A stretch of 64,000 nucleotides of DNA from VRUE01 sp036266075. Its GTDB lineage: Bacteria; Actinomycetota; Thermoleophilia; Solirubrobacterales; 70-9. Position numbers and translations under genes: made by a program. The stretch spans positions 45,144 through 109,143 of the forward strand of contig DATANV010000001.1 of assembly GCA_036266075.1 (NCBI GenBank), written 5' to 3'. The stretch's first letter is position 1. Every line of letters starts with the position of its first letter. Positions 54,703-62,454 of this stretch are shown here, piece by piece. The notes beneath the pieces were generated by a model that saw only the letters and a list, made by a program, of their open reading frames with translations, was not told the origin of the DNA and did not search any database.

Positions 54703-55248
54703 GTGGCGAGGAAAAGCAGAGCGAAGCGCGGTTCGCCCTGGAAGCCCCCGGCCTTGAGGGAGGTACCCGCCCGCGCGCTGAACGGCTTCTCCTACGTCGT
54801 CGTCGAGGAGAAGATCGACCAGGTCGTCGGCCTGCTGGTCTCGGAGTGGCCGCGCGGCGGTGCCGGCGGGCATCCGGTCTTCGCCAGCGGCGGCAGCGAG
54901 GAGGAGGTGACCGTCGACCTCGACGGCCTGCAACGACGCCTCGCCCGGCGGGAGGTCCCGGACACGGTCGAATCGAGCGCCGGTCCGCGGGTGACGCGCC
55001 GGGCGATCCAGCGGCGTAAGGTCGCCGTCGGCGACGTCTACGCGGCCCGCCTGGCTTCGCCGGAGGCCGGCGAGGGCCCGCAGGAAGCCGCCGACCGGTT
55101 CGGGGTCGAGCGCTGGCTCGAGGAGGTCGTCGACATCACTGCCAGCGGCCGCGAAGCCGCGAAGGCCGCCACCTACGAGGCGTTGACGCCCCGCCTCAAG
55201 CCCGAGGTCGCGGCCGTCCTGCGCAGGAAGAAAGCGAGCGGGAGCTGA
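54703..55248 (+). CDS. Protein of unknown function, partner of the MBL-fold gene
   Basis: 181 residues from GTG; TATCTT ends 8 nt before it (leaderless). Basic N-terminus MARKSRAKRGSPWKPP, then a small alpha/beta part with SYVVVEEKIDQVVGLLVSEWP and EEVTVDLDGLQRRLARREVPD, and a helical C-terminus with WLEEVVDITASGREAA and LTPRLKPEVAAVLRRKK. No signal peptide, no membrane helix, no family recognised. Two bp separate it from the MBL-fold gene, so they form one operon, inserted against the direction of the TadE-type genes on either side. Confidence 0.72.
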   Translation: MARKSRAKRGSPWKPPALREVPARALNGFSYVVVEEKIDQVVGLLVSEWPRGGAGGHPVFASGGSEEEVTVDLDGLQRRLARREVPDTVESSAGPRVTRRAIQRRKVAVGDVYAARLASPEAGEGPQEAADRFGVERWLEEVVDITASGREAAKAATYEALTPRLKPEVAAVLRRKKASGS

Positions 55249-55250
55249 GG

Positions 55251-56438
55251 ATGCCGACCGCAGCGCCGCCCATCTACGTCGACGTACCCGCCGACTCCTT
55301 CGACCAGACGGGCGAGTTCACGCAACGAGTCGGCCCCGACGACCTGGTCCACTTCGTGCTCAACGTCGGCGACGGCGACACGCAGGTCCTGCTGCTCCCC
55401 GAGGAGGAGCGCAGCAACGGGAAGAGGACCAGGAAGGCGATCGTCGTCGACGTCGTCCCGGCCGGCAAGCTCGAACGACTGATCGGCGCCCTGCAGGCTG
55501 AGGGTCTGCTCGACAGCGAAGGGAAACCGCTCGAGCTGGTGGTCGCCACCCACCCCCACGCCGACCACATCTCCGGCATGGGCAGCTTCCTGCGCAAACG
55601 CAAGGCCGAGATCGGGACCTTCATGGAGTCGGCCTACTTCATGCCCACCAAGAGCTACTTCCAGATGATGGAAGCGCTCGCCGGCGCGCCGGAAATCGAT
55701 CACCTCCAGCCCAGCAGCGGCACCGTCCTCTTCATCGACCAGGTGAAAATCACCATCTTGGCGCCCGGCGTCGGCCTCAAGGGCCGCTACGACAGCTACG
55801 GCATCGACCCCAACAACAGCTCGATCGCCCTCAGGGTCGATTTCCCCGCGCGCCGCTACTACATGCGCGGCAAAGACGGCAGCTACGACAAGCTGCCGAA
55901 TGGGGCGAGCTTGATCCTCGGCGCCGACGCCCAGACCCTCTCCTGGTCGCAGGTGCTGGTCGACTTCCCGCAGCTCGAGGCCGACGACTCGGCGGTCGCC
56001 GAGGCGCTGCGCAAGGCGCGCGGGGTCGAACCCTTGAACGCCGACGTCTTCAAGGTCCCCCACCACGGCTCCAAGCACGGGCTCAACCTCGAGCTGGTCG
56101 AGGCGATCGACCCGAGCGTCAGCCTCATCTCCTCGGTGCGCGGGGGTGGCAAATACAACTTCCCCCACAGGGTCTCGCTGGAAGCGCTGCGCGAGGGACT
56201 CGAGGCGACGACCGGCAAAGGCAGCGACCACTCGCTCGACCACGAGCTGGGGATCCATTACACCTGCGGGCGCGAGGAGGGCGGCGGCAAGGCGCTGGGC
56301 ACGATCGCCGCCGTCATCGGGCCCTCCGGGAGGGCCGAGGTCTGGCGCTTCGGCGACGAGCCCGGCGATTCGGTCGACCTCGCCGCCGGCCGCCATTTCA
56401 AGCGCAAACCGAGGCGCCACTCTCCGCCAGCGGGTTGA
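55251..56438 (+). CDS. Metallo-beta-lactamase-fold hydrolase (ComEC-MBL-like)
   Basis: 395 residues, cytosolic. Zinc motif HPHADH (His101, His103, Asp105, His106) after VVDVVPAG, a metal Asp in ILGADAQT (near 226), and KVPHHGSKHG (271-277), the H-H-G-S-x-H end typical of the MBL part of ComEC and of stand-alone MBL nucleases. A loop GRYDSYGIDPNNSSIALRVD is also ComEC-like. The first 60 residues are extra. No membrane segment, so it is not a DNA-uptake channel. Such ComEC-type MBL proteins often act on nucleic acids or nucleotides; here only the fold is certain. Stop codon 1 bp from that of the converging gene. Confidence 0.87.
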   Translation: MPTAAPPIYVDVPADSFDQTGEFTQRVGPDDLVHFVLNVGDGDTQVLLLPEEERSNGKRTRKAIVVDVVPAGKLERLIGALQAEGLLDSEGKPLELVVATHPHADHISGMGSFLRKRKAEIGTFMESAYFMPTKSYFQMMEALAGAPEIDHLQPSSGTVLFIDQVKITILAPGVGLKGRYDSYGIDPNNSSIALRVDFPARRYYMRGKDGSYDKLPNGASLILGADAQTLSWSQVLVDFPQLEADDSAVAEALRKARGVEPLNADVFKVPHHGSKHGLNLELVEAIDPSVSLISSVRGGGKYNFPHRVSLEALREGLEATTGKGSDHSLDHELGIHYTCGREEGGGKALGTIAAVIGPSGRAEVWRFGDEPGDSVDLAAGRHFKRKPRRHSPPAG

Positions 56439-56439
56439 A

Positions 56440-57063
56440 TTAGCCGCCTGCGGTCTGCAGCAACCGCTCGCCGATGCGAGGCGGCAGGACCCGAGAGCTC
56501 GGCGGCAACGCTCCGAGCAAGGCCCGGCGGGCGGTCAATCGGCCGAGCGGGCGCTTGAGGACAGCGACGCGGAGGTCGCGGGCCATCGCGTCGCGGGCGG
56601 CGAGAGCGACCAGCGCCCGATCGCGGTCGAGATCGGCGCGAAGCAGCACCGCGCTGGCGCCGACGTGCGGATCGTCGAGCGCAGGTTGAAAGAGAGCGGG
56701 CGGCAGGTGAGCGACCGCGGCGGAGTCGCGGACCAGCGGCAGGGCGGCGGCGATCTGCCCCACCCCATCCTCATCGGGCGCCAGCTGCAGTTGGCAGATC
56801 GAGCCGCGGGAGGCGACGCCGGCGTCGGGCAGGTGCGCCGCCAGCCGCTCCTCGAGCGCGCGTGCGCCCCCGGTCGCTACCAGCGAGGGGCGCGGCGTCC
56901 GATCGGCGTCGAGATCGATCAGCAGCGCCGCGCGGTCGGGCTCGGAAGCGGCGCAGGCGAGCGCCGCGGCGGCGGCTCGCGAGCCGTCCGCCGCTCCGAC
57001 GACGCTCACCAGGACGACCGGCCCGGCTCCGTGGAAACTCGCGAGGGGCGCTCGACTTCTCAT
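56440..57063 (-). CDS. Degenerate CpaE/ParA-like protein of the TadE locus
   Basis: 207 residues. The order of segments resembles CpaE/TadZ ATPases: VVLVSVVGAADGSRAAAAAL in the Walker A place, AALLIDLDADRTPRPSL in the A' place, and an SAVAHLPPAL strand in the Walker B place. No Gly-Lys-Thr is present, so nucleotide hydrolysis is improbable. The ATG overlaps the stop of the TadE gene upstream (ATGA). Probably a localisation or scaffold component, but this is inference; the family match is weak. Confidence 0.5.
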   Translation of the reverse strand: MRSRAPLASFHGAGPVVLVSVVGAADGSRAAAAALACAASEPDRAALLIDLDADRTPRPSLVATGGARALEERLAAHLPDAGVASRGSICQLQLAPDEDGVGQIAAALPLVRDSAAVAHLPPALFQPALDDPHVGASAVLLRADLDRDRALVALAARDAMARDLRVAVLKRPLGRLTARRALLGALPPSSRVLPPRIGERLLQTAGG

Positions 57064-57467
57064 CGTGGCCTCGCCACGGCCGTGGAGCTGACGGTCAGGC
57101 GATCGGCGAGGGCCTGCAGCGGCGAAGGCGGCGTGAGTCGCACCGTCACGCGGCCGCCGCCGACCGAGACGTCGGCCCCCGCCGCGGCCCAAGCGGGCAA
57201 CGCCTCGCGCGTGGCCTCGATCGCCGGCCGTCCCGAGGCCAGCGCCAGCGCTCCCGCCTCGGCTGCGCCATCGGCGAGAGTCAGCGCGTATCCGGCAACC
57301 AGCAACTGCAGGGCGAGAAAACCGGCAAGCAATAGGGCGGGAATGGCCGCGACCAGCTCGACCGTCGCCTGCCCTGACGTGGCTGACCGGCGTATCTCGG
57401 CGTCCTCGGTCGCTCGCGTGCAGAGCACGCCACGCTCCCTGCATCCTTGGCCTGCTTGGTCAGCCAC
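57060..57467 (-). CDS. TadE-family pseudopilin-like protein
   Basis: 135 residues from GTG 57467 (a later GTG near 57428 is possible). TadE signature SGQATVELVAAIPALLLAGFLALQLLVAGYAL: a Glu five residues into the hydrophobic segment, as in pilin-like processing sites. The short extracellular part ends with VRLTPPSPLQALADRLTVSSTA. Second of two adjacent TadE genes; overlaps the next gene. Confidence 0.85.
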   Translation of the reverse strand: MADQAGQGCRERGVLCTRATEDAEIRRSATSGQATVELVAAIPALLLAGFLALQLLVAGYALTLADGAAEAGALALASGRPAIEATREALPAWAAAGADVSVGGGRVTVRLTPPSPLQALADRLTVSSTAVARPR

Positions 57468-57468
57468 G

Positions 57469-57813
57469 TCAGGGACCTAGGCTGGTATCTACGGCGACTG
57501 CTAGCTCGGGCATTACCGGGAGCAGGCGCGGGATCGGCACTCGCACGGTCACGCCGTCGGAGTCGGCCACTCGCGCCTCGGCGCGCAAGGCCTTGGGGAG
57601 CGCCCGCCGCGCTGCCGCCTTCGGCTCTTCGCCGACCAGGGCGGCGCGCGCGCCCGCCCGTGCGGCGATTCCGGCCGACCAGAGTGCCGCGCCGGCGGCG
57701 GTGATCTGCGCCGCGACCAGGACCGCCAGCAGCAGGAACGGCACCACGGCGATCAGCTCGACCGACGCGGTGCCGTCCTCCCTGCGAAAGCTGCTGGCGA
57801 CCCGGCGCGACAC
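57469..57813 (-). CDS. TadE-family pseudopilin-like protein
   Basis: 114 residues from GTG. EDGTASVELIAVVPFLLLAVLVAAQITAAGAAL is the TadE/G helix with the conserved Glu, followed by RAGARAALVGEE and a beta-strand tail. First gene of the minus-strand TadE-type cluster. The Tad secretion motor genes (tadA, tadB, tadC) are not in the window. Confidence 0.87.
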   Translation of the reverse strand: MSRRVASSFRREDGTASVELIAVVPFLLLAVLVAAQITAAGAALWSAGIAARAGARAALVGEEPKAAARRALPKALRAEARVADSDGVTVRVPIPRLLPVMPELAVAVDTSLGP

Positions 57814-57871
57814 ACCGCGACCGTTTCAGGACGCGACGCGCGCGTGGCGCGCCAGATCGAAGAATTCGGAG

Positions 57872-57891
57872 GAGTCTCTGTGCCGAGACTC
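57872..57891 (-). terminator. Hairpin at the end of the small membrane protein gene
   Basis: GAGTCTC (57872-57878), loop TGTGCC and GAGACTC (57885-57891) overlap the stop codon of the gene ending at 57890. It separates that gene from the TadE-type cluster downstream. Confidence 0.6.
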
Positions 57892-58246
57892 AGTAGGTAT
57901 TCGCTTCGATCCAGATCCGCCAGATCGCCGCCACCGCGGCCCCCAGCAACAGGATCCAGGCGAGGGTGCCGCCGCCGCTGGCGAAAAGCTCGTCGCTGCC
58001 GGCGATCAAGAGAGCGATCAGGCCGAGCGCGCCGTAGAGAACCGCCCGCCGACCGTCGCTGAGCGCGGCCAGCGTCAGCTGGTTCTGACGGCTGAGGACG
58101 AAGACGGTCCAGGCGATCGCCGCGAGGAAGCCCATCGTGATCGCCGCCAGCACCGCATCGGCCGCGTTGCCGCCCGCGGGCGCAAAGGCGACCGCCAGCG
58201 CGAGCAGCATCACTATGGCGGCGTTACACAGGGTCCGGGTCCGCAC
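57890..58246 (-). CDS. Small membrane protein
   Basis: 118 residues with four hydrophobic segments (about 8-25, 30-52, 68-85, 92-110). No cysteine pair or charged motif marks a known family. GTG start with a -10 box TACAAT ending 7 nt before it: own leaderless promoter. It lies 18 bp downstream of the Pit-associated small gene on the same strand. Confidence 0.7.
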   Translation of the reverse strand: MRTRTLCNAAIVMLLALAVAFAPAGGNAADAVLAAITMGFLAAIAWTVFVLSRQNQLTLAALSDGRRAVLYGALGLIALLIAGSDELFASGGGTLAWILLLGAAVAAIWRIWIEANTY

Positions 58247-58264
58247 GAGAAAAATTGTAGAGCG

Positions 58265-58507
58265 CTACTTGTGCGTCATCACGACGATGCCGATGGTGAC
58301 CGCAGCCGCGGTGCCGACCAGAGCGGCGATGCCGAGCGCCGCGGCGAACCCGGCAGCGAGCGGACGGCCGCTGCGGTTGAGGTCGACAAAACGCGCGCCT
58401 CCCCAGATCGCCGCCGAGTAGATCGCCGTAACTCCGACACCGGCCACGAACGAGGCGACGACGGTCTCGACCAGGTCGCGGGTCTGCACGATGCTCGCCG
58501 CCGTCAT
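58265..58507 (-). CDS. Small two-helix membrane protein coupled to pit
   Basis: 80 residues. Two membrane segments: VETVVASFVAGVGVTAIYSAAIW and AAGFAAALGIAALVGTAAAVTIGIVV, joined by a loop with VDLNRSGRP. The ATG overlaps the pit stop codon (ATGA), so it is translated with pit and may be an accessory subunit of the transporter. Small proteins of this kind next to pit are often seen in actinobacteria; function unknown. Confidence 0.78.
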   Translation of the reverse strand: MTAASIVQTRDLVETVVASFVAGVGVTAIYSAAIWGGARFVDLNRSGRPLAAGFAAALGIAALVGTAAAVTIGIVVMTHK

Positions 58508-59610
58508 CCCCCCACTCCGCCGGGCAACGGCGCGGCCTGCTGCGAGCGGCGTGAGAAAGCGACCGCGATCAGCGCCACGGTCGTCAGCGCGACCAGCACG
58601 GGCCCGAGCGCACCGGTGCCGAAGATCCGCGTCGCCCCGTAGGCGACGGCACCAATGCCGGCCGCGGCCGGCAGGGTCAGCAGCCAGGCGAAGACGATGT
58701 TGCCGGCCACCCCCCAGCGTACGGCGGACACTCGTTTGCCGGCGCCGGCGCCCATCACGCCGCCGTTGATCACGTGCGTGGTCGAAAGTGGGAAGCCGAA
58801 ATGGGTCGAGGCGAGGATCACCGCCGCGCCGGCCCCCTGTGCCGAGAAGCCCTGTGCGGCGTCCATCTTGATGATGCGGGTGCCGGTCGTGCGGATGATC
58901 CGCCAGCCGCCGCTGTAGGTGCCGAGGGCGATCGCCGTGGCAGCCGAGACGATCACCCAGAGCGGCGGGTCGGCGTCGGCGCCGAGGGTGCCGTTGGCGA
59001 CCAGGGCGAGGGTGATCACGCCCATCGTCTTCTGCGCGTCGTTGGTGCCGTGGGCGAGCGCCAGCAGGCCACCGGAGACGACCTGTCCGTAGCGGAAGCC
59101 GCGGGTCACCGGGCCGGGCCGCTGCCGACCGACCATCCGGTAGACGATGCCGATGCTGAGCCCGGCCACGACAAAGGCCACCGTCGGCGCGACGAGCGCC
59201 GGGATCAGCACTTTGCCGACCAGCCCTTCGGCGATCACCGCGTCGAAGCCGGCGGCGGCGACAGCCGAGCCGACGACGCCGCCGATCAGCGCATGCGAGG
59301 AGCTGGAGGGCAGGCCGACCCACCAGGTGACCAGATTCCAGGCGATCGCCCCGATCAGCCCGGCGAAGACGATCGTCGGGGTGATCACAGCAGCGTCGAC
59401 GACGTCGTTGGCGACCGTCGCCGCCACCGAGATCGAGATGAAGGCGCCGACGAAGTTGAGCACCGAGGCCAGACCGATCGCCACCTGGGGCGCCGCCGCC
59501 CCGGTCGAGATCGTCGTCGCAACCACGTTGGCGGTGTCGTGGAACCCGTTGGTGAAGTCGAAGGCGAGCGCCGTGACGACAACGATCACCAAAATTAAGT
59601 CGGAATTCAT
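58504..59610 (-). CDS. pit: Inorganic phosphate transporter, PiT family
   Basis: 368 residues from ATG 59610. About ten membrane segments. The duplicated PiT signature is present: FDFTNGFHDTANVVATTIST in the first half and ALAHGTNDAQKTMGVI in the second, with GLPSSSSHALIGGVVGS and GFPLSTTHVINGGVMGAG. Cation-phosphate symport. The longer frame to GTG 59652 adds 14 residues without clear support. No Shine-Dalgarno precedes the ATG; the start lies inside a perfect 30-bp stem shared with the upstream gene. Confidence 0.93.
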   Translation of the reverse strand: MNSDLILVIVVVTALAFDFTNGFHDTANVVATTISTGAAAPQVAIGLASVLNFVGAFISISVAATVANDVVDAAVITPTIVFAGLIGAIAWNLVTWWVGLPSSSSHALIGGVVGSAVAAAGFDAVIAEGLVGKVLIPALVAPTVAFVVAGLSIGIVYRMVGRQRPGPVTRGFRYGQVVSGGLLALAHGTNDAQKTMGVITLALVANGTLGADADPPLWVIVSAATAIALGTYSGGWRIIRTTGTRIIKMDAAQGFSAQGAGAAVILASTHFGFPLSTTHVINGGVMGAGAGKRVSAVRWGVAGNIVFAWLLTLPAAAGIGAVAYGATRIFGTGALGPVLVALTTVALIAVAFSRRSQQAAPLPGGVGG

Positions 59611-59684
59611 GAGGGGTGCTTCTGGCGACATCCGCCAGCGAATGACGAGCACCAGATGTCGCCAGAAGCACCCCTCATGAATTC
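59603..59684 (-). promoter_or_regulatory. Perfect 30-bp hairpin spanning the DUF47-pit junction
   Basis: The arms at 59603-59632 and 59655-59684 are complementary at all 30 positions, around a 22-nt loop. Inside the operon mRNA the first arm contains the DUF47 stop codon and GAGGGG; the second arm contains CCCCTC and then the pit start codon, so base pairing would hide the start. It could act as attenuator, translational lock or RNase processing site. Confidence 0.85.
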
Positions 59685-60295
59685 TTGATGACGATGCCCT
59701 CGAGAATCTGGGCAGCGGTCTCGGTCGCGTCGATCGCGTTCTCGAGCACCGCGAACATGTCCTTCCAGCGGATCACGACCATCGGGTCGATGCCGTTGGA
59801 GAAGAGCGAGGCGACGGCGTCGCGCGAGATCCGGTCGCCCTCGTTCTCGAGCCGGTGGATCTCGATCCAGTAGCGCTCGAGGCCCTTCATCTCCCGCAGC
59901 CCGCCGAGCGCCGCCGCAAGCTGCTCGCAGGCCCCGACCAGGACCTTGGTCAGCGCCTGGGCCTGGGACATCGGCGCTTCGATCTTGTAGAGGCCGAGGA
60001 AGTCGGCGGCTTCCTCGGTGTAGTCGACGATGTCGTCCATCTGGGTCGCGAGGCCATAGATGTCCTCACGGTCGATCGGCGTGACGAACGTGGTGTTGAG
60101 CCGCTTGACGATGTCGTGGGTGATCCGGTCGCCCTCCTGCTCGGCCTTGAGGATCTCGCGCGGCAGGTCGCCGGCGTCGGGCCAGGCGCCCATCGTCTCG
60201 TCGAGCAGGCGGGCGGCGCGCAGGGTGTTCTCCCCCGCCGCGACGAACAGCTCGAAGAAGGTGCTGTCGCGGGGCAGTAGAGAGAGCCGGACCAC
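59675..60295 (-). CDS. DUF47 (PhoU-like) phosphate transport regulator
   Basis: 206 residues, all helical. Family marks are LLPRDSTFFELFVAAGENTL at the start, EQEGDRITHDIVKRLNTTFVTPIDREDIYGLATQMDDIVDYTEEA and RLENEGDRISRDAVASLF, the two E-x-x-x-D metal-binding repeats of PhoU-like proteins. DUF47 proteins partner with PiT transporters. GTG start with TAGGAT ending 6 nt upstream (leaderless). First gene of DUF47-pit-small membrane protein. Confidence 0.93.
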   Translation of the reverse strand: MVRLSLLPRDSTFFELFVAAGENTLRAARLLDETMGAWPDAGDLPREILKAEQEGDRITHDIVKRLNTTFVTPIDREDIYGLATQMDDIVDYTEEAADFLGLYKIEAPMSQAQALTKVLVGACEQLAAALGGLREMKGLERYWIEIHRLENEGDRISRDAVASLFSNGIDPMVVIRWKDMFAVLENAIDATETAAQILEGIVIKNS

Positions 60296-60332
60296 CGGGC
60301 AATCCTAATCGTCGCCGCGACCCAGGGAAGCC

Positions 60333-62435
60333 TCAGCTCGCGGCCGCCGCGAGCTGCTCTCCGCTGCGTGCGGAATGACGCCGGCGCAGCTCCTCCTGGA
60401 CGCTGCGCCGATCCTCCTCGGCTGACTCCAGTCGCGTCCAGAGGCCATCTGCGTCCAGCTCCCAGGCGTTGGCGTTGTCGGCGAAGCAGCTCTCCAGCAC
60501 GTCGAGCAGCTCGGCCCGCAGCGACTCGTCCTCGATCGGCGTCACCAGCTCGACCCGGCTGTCGAGGTTGCGCGGCATCAGGTCGGCCGAGCCGGTCAGC
60601 ACGCGGGTCTCCTCGCCGCGCTGGAAAGCGTAGATCCGAGAGTGCTCGAGGAAGCGGCTGACGATCGAGACGACGCGAACGTTCTCCGAGACACCGGGCA
60701 CGCCCGGACGCAGGCAGCAGACGCCGCGTACGTTGAGGTCGACCGGTACTCCCGCCCGCGATGCCTCGTATAGCGCCTGGATGCAGCGCGCGTCGACCAG
60801 GGCGTTCATCTTCAGCGCGATCCGCGCCTCCTCGCCGCGCCGCTGCGCCTCGACCGTCGCCTCGATCTCCTCGAGGATGCGACCGCGCATCGTCGTCGGC
60901 GAGACCAGCACCTTGCGGTACTCGGCCGGGCGCCCGTAGCCGGTCAGGAAGTTGAACATCTCGGCGACGTCGGCGCCGATCTCAGGGTCGGCGGTGAAAA
61001 GACCGAGGTCGGTGTAGAGGCGAGCGGTGGTCGGGTTGTAGTTGCCGGTGCCGACGTGGACGTACTCGCGCACGCGATCGCCCTCGCGGCGGGCGACGAG
61101 CACCGCCTTGACGTGGGTCTTCAGGCCGGGGATGCCGTAGACGACGTGCACCCCCGCCTCCTCCAGCGACTTCGCCCAGTGGATGTTTGCCTCCTCGTCG
61201 AAGCGGGCTTTCAGCTCGACCATGCAGACCGCCTGCTTGCCGCGTTCCGAGGCGCGGATCAGGGCCGGCACCAGCGGCGAGTCGTCGCTGGTCCGGTACA
61301 CCGTCTGCTTGATCGCCAGCACGTCCGGGTCGGCAACCGCCTGGTCGACGAAGCGCCCGACCGAGCTGGTGAAGGAGTCATACGGGTGGTGGACGAGGAT
61401 GTCGCCCTGCCGGATCGCGGCGAAGATGTCGACCGGCTCGTCGTCCTCGCCCTGCAGCCGCGGCTGGGTGACCGGCGTCCACGGCTCGTAGCGCAGCTCG
61501 GCGCGGCCGGGGACGTCGGCGACGGCGGTCAGGTCGGCGAGATCGATCAGGCCGTCGACGTCGTAGACCTCGCGGTCTTCGAGCCGCAGCGCGTCGATCA
61601 GCTGGCCGCGCAGTTTCGGGTTCATGCCGGCTGCCACCTCGAGCCGCACGACCTCGCCGAAGCGGCGGCGACGGAGCTCGTCCTGGACGGCTTGCAGGAG
61701 GTCGTCGGCCTCGTCGGAGACGGTGAAGTCGGCGTCGCGGGTAACCCGGAAGTAGCCGTAGTCGATCACCTCGGTGCCGGGGAAGAGCGCGTCGAGGTTG
61801 GCGGCGATCGCCTCCTCCAGGGGCACGAACACGGATTTGTCCTCGCCGAGCCGCAGGAAGCGACCGAGCAGCTCCTTCGGCACCTTGACGCGGGCGATGA
61901 TCTCGGTGCCGCTCTCGGGGTCGCGCAGCAGCACGCCGAGGCTCAGCGAGAGGTTGGAGATGTAGGGGAAGGGCCGCCCGAGGCCGACCACCAACGGCGT
62001 CAGCGCCGGGAAGACCTGCTCGTGGAACCGTTCGTCGATTTCGCGGCGCTCGCTCTCGCTCGCGGTCTCGAGGGTGAGGACCCTGATCCCGTTCTCCTCC
62101 AGCGCCGGGCGCAGGATGCCGTTGAAGCAGCTGTGCAGTCGCCCGTCGAGCTCCAGCACCCGCTCCTGGATCGCGTCGATCTGGACGCTCGGCGGGAGCC
62201 CGTCGGGGCCGCGAGCGTCGATGCCGGCGTCGAGCTGGTCGAGCAGGCCGGCGACCCTGACCATGAAGAACTCGTCCAGGTTCGAGGCGTAGATCGCGCA
62301 GAAGCGCAGCCGCTCCAGCAGCGGCACCGAGGCCTCCTCGGCCAGTTCGAGCACCCGCTGGTTGAAGTCGAGCCAGGAGAGCTCGCGGTTGAAGTAGAGA
62401 GCCGGATCGTCGATCGGCTCATCGTACTGCCGCAT
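60333..62435 (-). CDS. ppk1: Polyphosphate kinase
   Basis: 700 residues. Four PPK1 domains: N-terminal FNRELSWLDFNQRVLELA, head domain with AIYASNLDEFFMVRVAG, and the two PLD-like catalytic domains holding the phospho-His in YVHVGTGNYNPTTARLYTD and the second His in FLEHSRIYAF, with KQTVYRTSDDSP and MVELKARFDEEAN. Makes polyphosphate from ATP. Directly upstream of the DUF47-pit operon on the same strand, linking phosphate uptake with storage. The ATG was chosen by homology to the family start. Confidence 0.96.
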   Translation of the reverse strand: MRQYDEPIDDPALYFNRELSWLDFNQRVLELAEEASVPLLERLRFCAIYASNLDEFFMVRVAGLLDQLDAGIDARGPDGLPPSVQIDAIQERVLELDGRLHSCFNGILRPALEENGIRVLTLETASESERREIDERFHEQVFPALTPLVVGLGRPFPYISNLSLSLGVLLRDPESGTEIIARVKVPKELLGRFLRLGEDKSVFVPLEEAIAANLDALFPGTEVIDYGYFRVTRDADFTVSDEADDLLQAVQDELRRRRFGEVVRLEVAAGMNPKLRGQLIDALRLEDREVYDVDGLIDLADLTAVADVPGRAELRYEPWTPVTQPRLQGEDDEPVDIFAAIRQGDILVHHPYDSFTSSVGRFVDQAVADPDVLAIKQTVYRTSDDSPLVPALIRASERGKQAVCMVELKARFDEEANIHWAKSLEEAGVHVVYGIPGLKTHVKAVLVARREGDRVREYVHVGTGNYNPTTARLYTDLGLFTADPEIGADVAEMFNFLTGYGRPAEYRKVLVSPTTMRGRILEEIEATVEAQRRGEEARIALKMNALVDARCIQALYEASRAGVPVDLNVRGVCCLRPGVPGVSENVRVVSIVSRFLEHSRIYAFQRGEETRVLTGSADLMPRNLDSRVELVTPIEDESLRAELLDVLESCFADNANAWELDADGLWTRLESAEEDRRSVQEELRRRHSARSGEQLAAAAS

Positions 62436-62454
62436 GACCGGCGCCCCGCTGGCC

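Noticed and set aside
57841..57870. Similarity of GCGCGTGGCGCG stretches near 54570 and 57845 as a shared TadE-locus motif
   Set aside because: Short, GC-rich and alternating; the match is too simple to separate from chance.
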